Source: Amblyornis subalaris (lineage: Eukaryota; Chordata; Aves; Passeriformes; Ptilonorhynchidae). Taken from it: 64,000 nt of DNA. The translations under genes were made by a program, and so were the position numbers. The notes under the pieces are model-generated. The model had not been told where the DNA came from and searched no databases. It saw nothing but the letters and a program-made list of their open reading frames with translations. Below are positions 46,291 through 58,190 of this stretch, one piece after another. Where the stretch lies: assembly GCA_018881555.1 (NCBI GenBank), contig JACAXG010000052.1:2914001-2978000 (forward strand), written 5' to 3'. Each line of letters begins with the position of its first letter. The stretch's first letter is position 1.

Positions 46291-48676
46291 CTTTGGTTGG
46301 GTAGCAGGGCCTGGTCGGCTAGGGAGGGGTAGTAAATCTGCCTGTGGTGAATATGGCCCTGTTTGGAGCAGTTTGGGTTTTAACCCTTTATGCGTGGTCC
46401 CTGTGTAGGTTTGTAGAACTACCCGCATGCAGTTTTTAATTTACTTCTCTTCTTATTTTAAGCTAAGCCATGAAGGATCTAGTAGAGCGGACATTGTTTT
46501 CACTTCCATATTTTCTCCCTTATCAACTTCAGGGCTGTAACACTGATTTTTGTTCTGTTCTTTTTAAACTGTAAATGTACACTTAGGGGACTCTTATTTT
46601 CAGTGGTTTACTTTTTTATTACCTATAAAACTTGGTCTGTGTAAGCAAAATTTATGATTTTTATTTTTATTGACTTATATTACTTTTTCCCATGTTTATT
46701 GAAATTGGTTTGATTTCCTTCTCGCCCCCAAGAGGCTAACATTTATTTTGTTTTTCTAATCTTTAATTCATTGTCTTATGAAAATCATCAAGTTACAACC
46801 TGCTTCATATTATAAGACTGAATTGCAGTTAATTAAAAANAGATATTTGTAATGGGCATTTTAACAGAATCTTAATTGTGATGACTCTACAGGATGCAAC
46901 TCAGTAGGGGTTATCATTAGGATGATGACATTTTTCACTTGTGGGAGTGTGAGTTGTTTGCAGTATTCCTTACATTTATTACAAAGACTATCACAGCTAC
47001 CTCTGCTTTTAATAAAACTCTTCTCAGAATGTCTTAATATTGCAACATGCAGCGATGTTTGCTGTTCGCTCCTGGACCACTGTCAGTACTTTGATTGTGT
47101 GTGGTGGTGTTACTAACTGAAGTTTGCTCCTGTGGTGATGCTCTTATAATTGCTTCGTCTTTGGTAAGAAAACCTTTTCGGTAAGAGAGAGCATCATGTG
47201 AGACAGGTTCTGTTTGATGGTGTCTTGGAATAGGTAGCACCAGCCACCTCTACTGCTAGCAGTGAATTGAGGTTATTGAAAACTCAAAATGTGGAGAACA
47301 GAGAATATTTGTATCTAATGAATGGTCAGGAGCACAACTTGGATATAGAAGAAATAATTAGCTTTTGTGTTAAAAAACCCCCCAACCTTGAAATCTTTCA
47401 TAGTTACGGGTTAAACAGCAGGATGGGGTCAGGATTTGTCTCTCTAGTGGGAATAAAGCCATGTTCAGTGAAACTGAGAGGGTTCGTGCTGGATTAGTTC
47501 CAGTGGCTGAGTGGTCTGCTTCCAGAAAGCTCAGGGAAGAGGATGAAGGGAGAGCTGTGGTAAGAGGAGTGATGAGGGTGGGTGGTGCAAGTCACAGAGG
47601 AGTGTTGGGCTCGCAAGATCTACATCGCCTTGTTTCAGATTATAATTCTAAACCCTTTTGAAGGCACTGAATGTCAAGCAGTGGAACATGAGACTGCTCC
47701 CTCCGTGAGGTGAGGACAGGGTGGTCTGGTTAAGAGCCTCACACCCCCGAAGTCTGGGGCTGTGAAGGTGCCACTTACGGCACCAATGCTGAGGGGTGTA
47801 AGTCGCAGGGGCACAACTGCATGTGAGCTGGAGAGGCTGCCAACTCACTGACTGGAAGCTTATCCTGGAAGCTAGGCAGGTGGAAAGGGAGGTCCAGAGG
47901 TCGAGAGAGGAGCATTTCCCTGCCTGGGCCAGGTGTCAGGGGGAGCAAGGACTGATAGTGGCTGTGTCTCAAGGATGGCTGTAGGGTTCATGAACCTGAG
48001 TGAAATGGGAGGACACTTGAGGCTTGAGACCTTGACAGCTGCAACGTTTCTGTGTTGGGTAACAGGGAAAGAAGAAACTGTGTCACCAAAGGGGGTAGTT
48101 GGTAGAAAAGGCTGGGGGAATTCCAAGACACTGACAGTAGATGATGGACAACTGTTTGAAATCAGTATACTAGCAGAAGCTATTGTTTGCTATCTCTTAC
48201 ATAATCAAATTACAGAAATATTTTTCAATAGTTAATCTAATTTAGGAGCTTCCTCATAATTTCAAAATAAAGGTAGGTGTATTCCTGGCATTAAGATGAG
48301 GATGAGTATAGTCCCAGTGCATCTTCAGTTACCGTGTGTCTCCTATTGCCAGTTGAACTCCTTTGTTAAGCATTTACAGTCATGTACTGTGTCCGGTGTT
48401 ACCTGCAAATCAAAAAAGTAATCTAAGGGAATTGATAGAAAAACAAAAGCTNTGCTTGTTGAGGAGTTGTTGAATTTAATCCTCAGGGAAGTAGTGGGTC
48501 TAGTTGTTCATGTAATTCATGGCATTCTGAGTCAAGGTAGTTCGTAGGGGTTATGGATTGTGGTGGTTAGGAAAGGATAGTTTTGAGTGTCTTGGGTAGA
48601 AGTCTTTGAGCCTAGCCAAAGGCATGGTTAATTCCAAACAGCCTCCCTATTGGCGTGTTGCTTTTTGCTACATCCT

Positions 48677-48687
48677 GGGGGGGGGGG
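48677..48687. repeat. Poly-G run
   Basis: Eleven consecutive G residues lie in an otherwise AT-rich neighbourhood. The run could form a quadruplex and is a likely place for length errors in the assembly. Confidence 0.8.
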
Positions 48688-48719
48688 AGAAAGTTTCTCC
48701 TCAGTGGTAATTGCCTCTG

Positions 48720-48820
48720 GTTTTCGCATCTCTTGTTATTAAGTTCTTGATTAATGATGTTAATTAATTTATTTGTTGCATTCTCTTCCCTGAAAGATAA
48801 TTAAATGCAATGAGTCCACT
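48720..48820. other. Possible conserved non-coding element, TAAT-rich
   Basis: About 100 bp holds closely spaced homeodomain-type cores: 'gttattaag', 'cttgattaatgatgttaatt', 'aatttatttg' and 'gataattaaatgcaatgag'. The clustering of ATTA/TAAT sites without simple repetition is typical of homeobox-bound enhancers. Conservation cannot be tested here. Confidence 0.22.
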
Positions 48821-51800
48821 TGCTACCTTGTGGTCGGAATATTGGGAGCATAAACTTGGGGTTTATTAGTTTCACTGGGGTGACACAGAGTATGGGATCA
48901 GCAACCTGGCCAAGTTTGTGAAAAACCTTGGTCTTTACAATTGTACATTTCCCCATGAAATACAGGATTTTTTAATTGTAGTGGTTTTGTCTCTCATTAA
49001 GTAAATCAAGCCATGTGACTTCCTTGCCATCCTCAGTTTCTGATTTTTGTAATAATTTTTTTATGATGGTGTCTATACAACTGATGAGCTTTGGTGTATA
49101 GGAAGCTTAGCATGGATGGTGTCACCAATTCCTACTTGACAGTAGTATTTAACCAGCTCGAGTTACTGTTTGGTTTTTCGTTTTTTCCCCTCCAAGCTCT
49201 TGTAAAAATNCGATGCTTTTCCAAGTCCTCCTGGCTCCATTGAAATTGACAACTTCTTAAGTCTTAAAATATGGAGTGTTTGATCAGGAAAACAAAGGAG
49301 TCCAAGACTTGTTTAAAAAACCAAAGCTCTTAGAACTTACGGTACCCTTCACTTTGCAGACAACTAAGTACTGTTTTATTTAAAATGCTTGTTTGGTCAA
49401 AGGGGGTTGCTGGGCTGGCTGCAGTGAGAGTGACTCAGGCTTCTGCACTGCCTCTTTCTCTCCCTTAGCTGCAGAGCCTTGAAGGGCAGCTAGCACAGGT
49501 GTAGGTGTCCGTCAGTAGGTGAGATGAACCCACCAATTGGCAAGAACTTTATCTGCTAAAGTTGCTCTTCAGGTTATGGTTTCTGGGCTGTGAATGTGAA
49601 TAATTGCCAAGCCACGGTTAAGGGGGTTGTTTTCTCATGTTGGTCTGCAGAAGGAAATGGCACTGGCTTGCTGCATGCAGATGGCGAGTCCTGCAGGCTG
49701 CTGCAGTCATCTCAGTAGGAGACTGGAAAGTACAAATTACCTTTGGAAATCAGGCTACTTCTGGTTTTTGCACTTAAATATGTAGTCAGAGTTGCAGGTG
49801 AATGCCCCCCTGGAATACTGTATGAAATAATACATTGAATTACTCCCCAACCATCCCCTTACCCAAAGGGTACAAGCAAATACATTTCTGTNTAAGCAAG
49901 GACAGGGAAACAACCAGAGCAGCTGTGTGTCCTGTCAAAAATACAAGGGCTGTTAGGACAAGGAGAGAAATGATGAGGCCTTGGGAGGCTGATGGAATAT
50001 GACCAGGTATGTATGGGGTGGATCTCCAAACACGTGTACCACTTCCTAAGGTTAATCATGGCTTTTGCTGAGCTTTACCATGTATTGGGAAGCTTGAAAA
50101 GCTGGGATGGAGAGTTTTCAGTGGAAATTCTCCAGGAACAGTACAGGGATAAATTTTATTCTCCTCATTCCTTCCAAAAGCATCAAGAGCATGAGCATGC
50201 TTCAGTGATTTTCTCTGGATTTCAAATTACTACTAAAAGATTTATAGCTGCTGAACCTGGTAGTGAAGCTCTTTCAAACTGGTCAGTGCCTGGTGGGAAT
50301 GTTGTATNGACAGACTTGGGATTTTTCCCTTTTCCAAGCCTTTTACCTACAATATGCTGAGGGATGATTATTAGTAATAATGCCAGTCTGCACTTCCAAA
50401 GAAGGGCAGGCTAGGAGAAAAGACATTAAAAATTATTAATTGAAACACTTCTGGTCAAGTGATCAATTTTAGAGAGTGTACTTTACTGTTAAAATAGATA
50501 CTCATCACCCACTTTTGTAGGATGCCAGCCAGATAATCTCCTTAAATTGATTAATAACATCACTGGTGTCATGTAGTGCCCCTCGTTTAGAGCATGATTA
50601 TGTAACTACACAATCACGTGGATAAGATACCATGCTGTTTTCTTGAAAAAGCATTTTATTGGTAGATTTCCAATGGAAAGCAAAAGAAGGGGCCGAAGTT
50701 GTCATNAGTGCAGTGTAGGAATTTGTGGGTTGTGCAAAGGCAGGAGTAGAAGCTGAAGATTATTATCCACTACACAGAGCAGGATTCATTCAGCATGCAT
50801 TCAGACTTTTTTTCGTGGAAGCGTAACTCTGAGCCTGGAAATCAGGATGGTTGAGTATGTGTATCATTCATTCATTGTGTATCACAACTTGGGATAGCAT
50901 TTGCTTGGTTTTCTTTGCTTGTTTTTCCCAGCTTTGGAGTAAATTGTGGAAACCTGTCCTCTCAGATGCTGTGGCTGTGTAGCTAGAGAGGTCAAGGCCA
51001 TCTCATGCTTATTGCCACCTCTGTCTTGGAGGAGCAAAATAGGTTTGTTTAAGCAGTTTGGGGTTTTGCTAACTTATCTAGCACTGATTGACCCATTGAG
51101 GTAGAACCTTGTGAGGATGTGGCCATCTCCAGGGTGGGGCTTGGTGAAATGAGGTGTTGGCTCTTGCTGCCTGTGCCAGCCTTAGCAACATCAACACTGA
51201 TTTTACAACCACCTTCTGGTGATGTATAAACTTGCAGCTTGTTTAGCTTTTTTCTGCTGCTTGTGGGAACGATTTTGTTCCCTCTTTTAAAGGAACTTTA
51301 ATGGCCACAACTTCTCTGTTTTTGCTTATTCTTTAAGTGGTTTTGCTGTGAAAGTTGGCACAGAGTGCTTGACACTGTGGTGAAGGCAGAGCGGCATGGT
51401 ATTTTGTCCGCAGTGGGATGGTGGTTAGGCCGTTCTCTAACTTTTTTACAACATCTTGCACAGTGTAAAAGGAGAAGACATGCCAGGGTTTATAAGCTAC
51501 TACATATAAACAGTGTTACATTTTTTCTTCCTGCTCTGATTTTTCCATTGTCCTGGTGTTCCCTCTGAAGGCAACTGTGAGGATACTCTTTAAAAAATTT
51601 TTAGCCACGTAAGGGTAGTATTTTCTATCTGAGGCAGCTTTAATCTGTTTCAGACAGTCCTGTGTTTCAGACTTTCTTATGGGCTAAACCACTGATAGCT
51701 GTGCTTACTACAGCTGGGTTGACCAAGAACAGAGTTGTGCAGTGACGTTGTCCTCATTCTGTTGCACCTGTAGCATGAGGACTTAGGTGTTCATCCACCC

Positions 51801-52876
51801 TGCCTTAGATCAGCTAATCAAGAGGTTGCCATCACCTAGAGGAAACATCAGAGGTGTGGTCCACACGAAAATTATATTCCTAGGTAAACTAATTCTTAAC
51901 ATCTGGTTATTTAATTTATAACTGCATACAAGTGTGAGGATTACGTGTTGTCCTGGTGGTCTCTGGGATTTAGCAGTGTCCTAACGGAAAATAAAGAAAA
52001 TCTTTGTTTTATTTTTGAATGGGTTAGAATATAAAAGATTATATTGCAACTTCAAAAAGATAGAATAAGTACTGCTGCCTGTACCACATGTAGACCTGGC
52101 TCAGTTCTGGACTGAGCATAAACCTAGTTTGAGTAAATTAAACCAGAAGTGGGAGAGTGGGTGATAGCATCTGGTAATGCTGATCTGTATTATCAGGGCA
52201 AAAGAAGAATAGGAAACCTGTAAGGTTAAGTCTTTTCCTGTGCAACATCTGTAGTGTCAGTCTAGTCTCTTGATGGAGCTCTCCTGCTGGAGAGTTTGGT
52301 CTTTATCCCTTTCCGCAGTGTGGAGATGGGGAATAATCACTAGCAAGTCTCTCCCGTCTTACCCTACTTGAAGCACAAGCAGTTTTCCTGTGGGGTTACC
52401 TTCCTTTTTATTTCAAGTTTGGCTTCATTTTTAGTACACCTAATCACACTTGTTATATCTGAAGTCCAAACAAATGTAGAAATACAACATACATAATCCC
52501 AATCTGAAATTAGGAATAACTAGTTTTAAATATTAGTGGTTTATAATTTCTTTCAGATGTTTGTAAGCCTTCACGAGTACCAATCTTTGATAGTCATTAT
52601 TTGGAGAGTAATATATAATNTTTTGCTGAAGAAAGGGGAAATATGAATTCTGAAGGGGAAAAGAAGACTTTTTTTTATTAATTGNAGTTCTTTATGGGTT
52701 CAGAAACATGGTTACATTTTAGAGCTTGGCTGGAAAGCCTGTGTTGTTTGGAATGATACATTAGAAAGCATGCTTTCTGCAAATTCTTTCAGGCAATTAT
52801 TTACAAGAAAAAAATCAATTCACCAAAAATTTTTGACTGTTTGTGTGCATATTTTTATATAAATGTATAGATATAA

Positions 52877-52892
52877 GTGTGTGTGTGTGTGT
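52877..52892. repeat. (GT)8 microsatellite
   Basis: Eight perfect GT units are followed by ATGT. This is a short dinucleotide repeat and is likely to vary in length between individuals. Confidence 0.85.
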
Positions 52893-55800
52893 ATGTAAAG
52901 CTATAATTTTTGCAAGAAGAAAAGGCTCATCAAGTCCTTTAACATTGTGCACGGGCTGGTAAATAAAATTTTAACTCTAACATGGGAGTTTGAACAGCAT
53001 GNGAGGATAAGGTGGTGAACTGACAGACCTTGTACTGCATGTGTGTGCTGTAATATGAGCATTTCCGTATGTCAGAGAAGCTGTCCAAAGTGATGTGTGA
53101 CTGTATTTATCATTATTTGTTGTATTTGGAGCTAATGAAAAACAATGTCATTCTATTTAAGGTGGAATTTTGAGGGGAGTATCAAGATTTCAGAGCTATC
53201 CATTCAAACAACCGTGTCAAAGCTTACTACTTTTAGAATAAGAAGTCAAAGAGGATGTAGTATTTTGCTGTGTTTTTCTCTGCTCCCTGCAATTTATTGG
53301 ACTCTTCTAGATTGACCACTGATTATTACCTAAATCCAGTCATTTGAGGGCTCCACTACTTCTCCAGAGTTAAACTAAGTAATNTTCTACCTATACAATA
53401 TATCAGTGTGCACGTACACTTTCTGATTTAATTCGTGTACATTGATGCAGTTGCAAGGTTTAAGTATTACTGAAAGACATCATCTTTCTCTGAAACTTTA
53501 TCCAGTTGTTGTCAAACCAGACACTGAAGTTTTAGGGAGAACAAATTGTTCTTGGAATTCATCTTGAAGACTCGGAAGGTCTGGGACTTACCCTTGAAGC
53601 TGTTCAGTTCAGAATAATTCATTAATGTCAAATAAAAGATCCTGTAAAGAATAATGTTTATTCCTGTAAGCCTCTACTGAAGGACTGTGTAAGCACTTCT
53701 TGAACTTGGAATAAACCTTTTGAAGTGAGGAGGGGGAGGAACATGGCGTGAAGGTTGTGTGTTCGGTTGATGAATTGTTCATCCGCATCTGGCCAGCCAC
53801 ATGCTTTTTTCTATGGAAACCTGTTGTCAGAGTATAGTGGTTTGAAGAAAAAAACCCCAAACATCAGAAAAACAACACTGCTATATGATCAGGTGAGCCA
53901 AGGATGTATTTTCTTGCGCTGCCATGATCCCAACGGCGTAAATGTGTTGGAGGCATTGGCCCGTAAGGCTAGGCTGAAATTGGGGTAGATGTTCAGGAGA
54001 AGCAGCATCACCCCCATCCCAGACTGCAGTCTCCTCATCTTAGGTGCCCTAGGGACTGAGCAGGTGGCAGAGCTGCTGCTTATTACTTTGAATCCTAATG
54101 TACTTCAGTACATGTGTGTGTCTCTTCTCTGTGCTAGATGTCATTCTTCGTGGGAGTCTGGATAAATATTTCAGTCTGTAGGAGTTCAAGAGAGCTAGGT
54201 ATCACCTAGCAACAAGCATCCCACTCTCTGCCTCCTGCTTCTCTTTACTTTTATTAAAGTATCTGTGAAAACCAGAAGTTGAAGCATTAAGGTAATTTTC
54301 AGAAATATTTTGAGCAACTTTAGATATTTTTGTTCTGACATTACCACCAGTGCAACAAAGATGTTGGGTGGGGGGGGCTGGCGTCTGAAAGTAAGTAACT
54401 CTGCCTTGTTTGAACAGCAATCACAATCAAAGACTAGCAAAAACTTTAGCTGGGGATAGAATAACCCTTATGATGGCAGTTGATAGGATGCATAGTACGT
54501 GATCCTTTGGTCTTGTGAGGTCTGCAGTTACACTTAACCTAAACAGAGTGAGTTTTAGGCTGTATTACCTGGTTCATCTTGCAGCTTGTAGTGGCTGTAG
54601 GTGGNACGTTGCCATATGTTGGAATTTAAAGTAAATTTTTTTTGCAGGCAACTTTGTGGTGAATTATATTGGCTAGTTTCAGCTACAGTGGTACAGCACT
54701 CAGTTAACAAAAGTCCTGGGAACCAGACCCAAGTCAGGAAAGGTAGACACTTGAAGCGCAGTTGAGGTAGATTCTGGGGTATGCTAACTCAGTGCAATGC
54801 TGGTCTGTATTCCAGCATCTCCTGTCCCTTATCAATTTTAAATGTCAAGGACTGTTGTGGATCTGTAGCTCGTGATTAATGTATATTTTATCTGTAGCTT
54901 CTGCAAAATATCAGCTTTATGAAGTTTACGCATTTCCCTGCAAGAGTCAGAAACTTAGGGAAAAAGGACAAGTATGTGGCTACTATTATTATAAGGGTAG
55001 CTATCCTTAACACTGGTTTGGGGATAACCCGTGTTCCTTCATCTCTGAATGGTGCTGAAACTGAGCTTTCAGTGATCCTACCTTACCTGGCTGCCAGGGT
55101 GGTCTGGATGAGTTTGGGAGAAGTCGTGCTGTCTCAGGAAAGTTTGGTGTGACTCAGGGCCTTTGAAAAGGATTGCAGAAGTCAAAATACAGATTTAAGG
55201 GCTTGCAAGAAGAAAAGTGCATACTAGATGATTTAAGAAGGTGACTAAGAAACACAGTTATGCCCAAATAAGGGATTTGTTTTGTAGAGGGAAAATTTGC
55301 TGATTCAGCAAATGACTTAACTTTGCAATGAGTTGATCTTTTCCAAATGTATGTTGCCATATCTATCTGAATTAGAAAAGGGTAAAAAATAGCACAAGGA
55401 GTAATTTGGAACTGTATTAATGTGAATGTACTTTAAAGTTGTCAGTATGTAAAAGAGAAGTAAAAGTGATACCAGTGTGGACTTGTTTTTTAAATGAACT
55501 GATGTGGTTTTATATGTTCAAAAATGTTTTATTCGTAGAGAAATGGGTACCTGTACATACATAGGGACCTCTGTTTTTCTAGAAATATGCTCGGCATGAT
55601 TGTCCTGAAACTCTTCTTGTGTTCCTTACTCTGGTCCATGAGTCTTACTCTGCCCTGCCGGCAGATGGGCATACTGGTCAGGGTGGGACTACCAGGACAT
55701 TTAATCTGATCTAGACAGATTTTCAAAATGGACTAGGTGTTGAAATTTTTTTGGTATATCTCTCTTGCTGTAGGAAAAGGAATATAATATTCGATGGCAT

Positions 55801-57751
55801 TCCTAAGCTTTATAAACTCCTGGGGTCTGAAACCACTCTTTTAAGGTAATAGGCTTTGGGTAGAAGTGGACATAATTCTGTGTTTGTGACTTAAATGTCA
55901 TTCTTTTGGTTGAAAATGATGGTTTGTGCTTTGCTCTGTGATTACTTAAAGAGCCTTTTTGACCTAAAGCTTTCAAATCAGAAATATTGTGCAGTGGTAT
56001 CATTGGGTAGATTTTCTTCTGCTATAAAACCTGCCTGATGCAGATGGAAGATGCTTCTACTTGGACTTTCATATTTCATATTTCTGGTAGTAGACACTAA
56101 GATTTCATTGTAAGACACNGAAAAATGTCCCAAGTCCAAAGCAGGTTTCACGGTGGTGACACACATGGCAGAATGGATGCACTAGATCCGTAAGAATGAA
56201 TCATCCTATTTTTCATATGCATTCCAAAGTCCTTTCATCTGAAGTCAAAGCTTTTCAGCACTTCTGAAAGTCAGGTCAAAGATTTGCAAAGTTACTAGTT
56301 AAATGTCATTTTCAGAGGAAATACTTNTTATCTTCTCCTCGAAAGCAGCTTAAAATAGTAGCCCTTCCATGGAGGAGAATACTCCAATGGTGCAAGGGTC
56401 TGAGTAAGTCAGTGCTTGTTGGCTCGTGGAGACCTGAAGAGAATTAATAAGCAAACCCAGTTACTTGTCATTGCTAAGGAAGTAGCTTTTCCATGAGGAG
56501 GGCCGTTGGACATGATTTAATAATGCAAAANCAGCTGCAGGTGCAGCTGGTTGGATGGTGGTTTGTTAGCAGTTCTGAAACACAGACCCATGTTTGCTGT
56601 GTCACCATAGCCACCATCATGTAACAGGACTCCAGCATTGGTGTGCAACTTGAAGCTCAGTTGGNTTGTAGGAGCTTGTGTCTGTGTGCATGTAGAGAGG
56701 AGTATTGATGAGAAAACCTGTAGAACTGGAAACAATTAGAGGTCAAACTCTGTCTTCCTCTCACAGAGAGTCCGTGAAGCTTTTGGATACATTACATTTA
56801 ATTTTAAAAAACTGAATGAGTAANTCATTTCCTATTCAGATTAGATGACCACATCATGTAAGCCCAGGATATGGAAAATGTGGTCTAGTTGTCCCATTTT
56901 TGGACAAGAGCACAGAGAAAAGAGCTGGTAGAAACTCAAAGGTGGTTCTTCAAATGTGCAATTTAAAAAGAAAAAAAACAATGAAAATCTTTTACATGAC
57001 ATTTTTAAGCAATCAAAATAATGCCGAGGGAGATGCAGGAAAGAGAGTCTACAGGATGCATGAGAGAGGGCAAGTGGTCTACAACAGTTAGCATGCTCTC
57101 AGCCTATGGTATTAACATTTAGTTAGGTCAGTGTTTCTGGTGATTTGCAGCTTTTTTATTCATACAAATATTTGAAACTTTTTCTATTAAACTTAGTATT
57201 TTCTTAGAAATGAAATTTAAGTGATTGATGTCTAGTCAGTATGATAGCACACTATATGAATGGACTACTTTTATGTTCTTCGGGAACCTTCTTGTCTTCT
57301 TTTCAGTGCAAAAGTTTGCGTAGTGTTTGGAAACCTGTCATGTTGTCATATGCAGCAGTAATGAAATACTGGAATGTGGTTTAAAATCAGGCAGGTGATG
57401 CTCTACTGCTATTTGAAGGATGACCTTATTTTGAATGATAGAAAAATAATAGCAGATTGTTTATAATAACTCTTGACAGTAGATTTAGATTCTTGACTTC
57501 ACATGATTTCCATTATTAAGAGACATATGTAAGTAGCATTTGCTCCCAGATACATGCACATATTCTGGCAAGGGGTTTAAGACACACTGTCTATTATTTA
57601 AATTTTGGACATCTGAAAATTTTTTTCCCCGCCAAGGCTTTTTTAAAAAGTTGGACTACTGGGTTTATTTATTTTTTTAAACCTGAAGGAGCCTCCCAAA
57701 ACTATAATATAGTATTNAAATCTCTATATGCTTTTTTCTTTTATAGATTAA

Positions 57752-58190
57752 CATAGACTCATAGCATGGTTTGAGTTGGAAAGGGCTTTAAAGATCATCT
57801 AGTTCCAACCTCCCTGCCATGGAAAGGAATGCCACCCTCTAGGTCAGGCTACTCAAGTCCTNATTCAACCTGTCCTTGAACACTTTCAGGGACGGAGCAT
57901 CCACAGCTTTTCGGGGCAGCCTGTGCTATTGCCTCACCACCCTCACAGTAAAGAATTTTTTCCTAACATCTAGTCTAAATCTCTCCTCATTTAGTTTGAA
58001 ACCTTGTCCTATGGGATATGCTCATGTAAAATGTCCCTCTCCAGCTCTCTTGTAGGCCCCTTTAGGTACTGGAAGGTGCTGTAAGATCTCCCCAGATCCA
58101 TCTTTTCTCCAGGCTGAACAATCCCAACTCTCAGCCCTTTTTCGCAGGAGAGATGCTCCAGCCCTCTGTTCCTCTTTGTGGCACTCAACT
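57752..58190 (-). mobile_element. CR1 LINE, 3' 440 bp, antisense
   Basis: This is the clearest CR1 in the window. Antisense blocks appear in order: 'actcatagcatggtttgagt', 'gatcatctagttccaacctc', 'cctgtccttgaacactttca', 'gagcatccacagcttttc', 'ctcaccaccctcacagtaaa', 'ttggtactggaag'-type sequence seen here as 'ttaggtactggaaggtgctg', 'tctccaggctgaacaatccc' and 'agatgctccagccctctgtt'. The element's 3' end, with the ATTCTATG-type tail, is near 57752, and the 5' truncation is near 58190. Only the 3' portion remains, with no intact coding region. This family of 3' ends is diagnostic for birds and supports the organism call. Confidence 0.96.

Larger units (their letters stand above)
42601..57751. other. 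Unique non-coding sequence, no established gene
   Basis: About 15 kb without a clear gene. It includes AT-rich stretches that look like enhancers at 46120-46290 and 48720-48820, a GC-richer part at 47640-47960 with overlapping chance frames on both strands, and small simple repeats. An exon candidate at 44581-44655 and a possible CR1 tail at 44825-44882 are listed separately. Confidence 0.5.
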
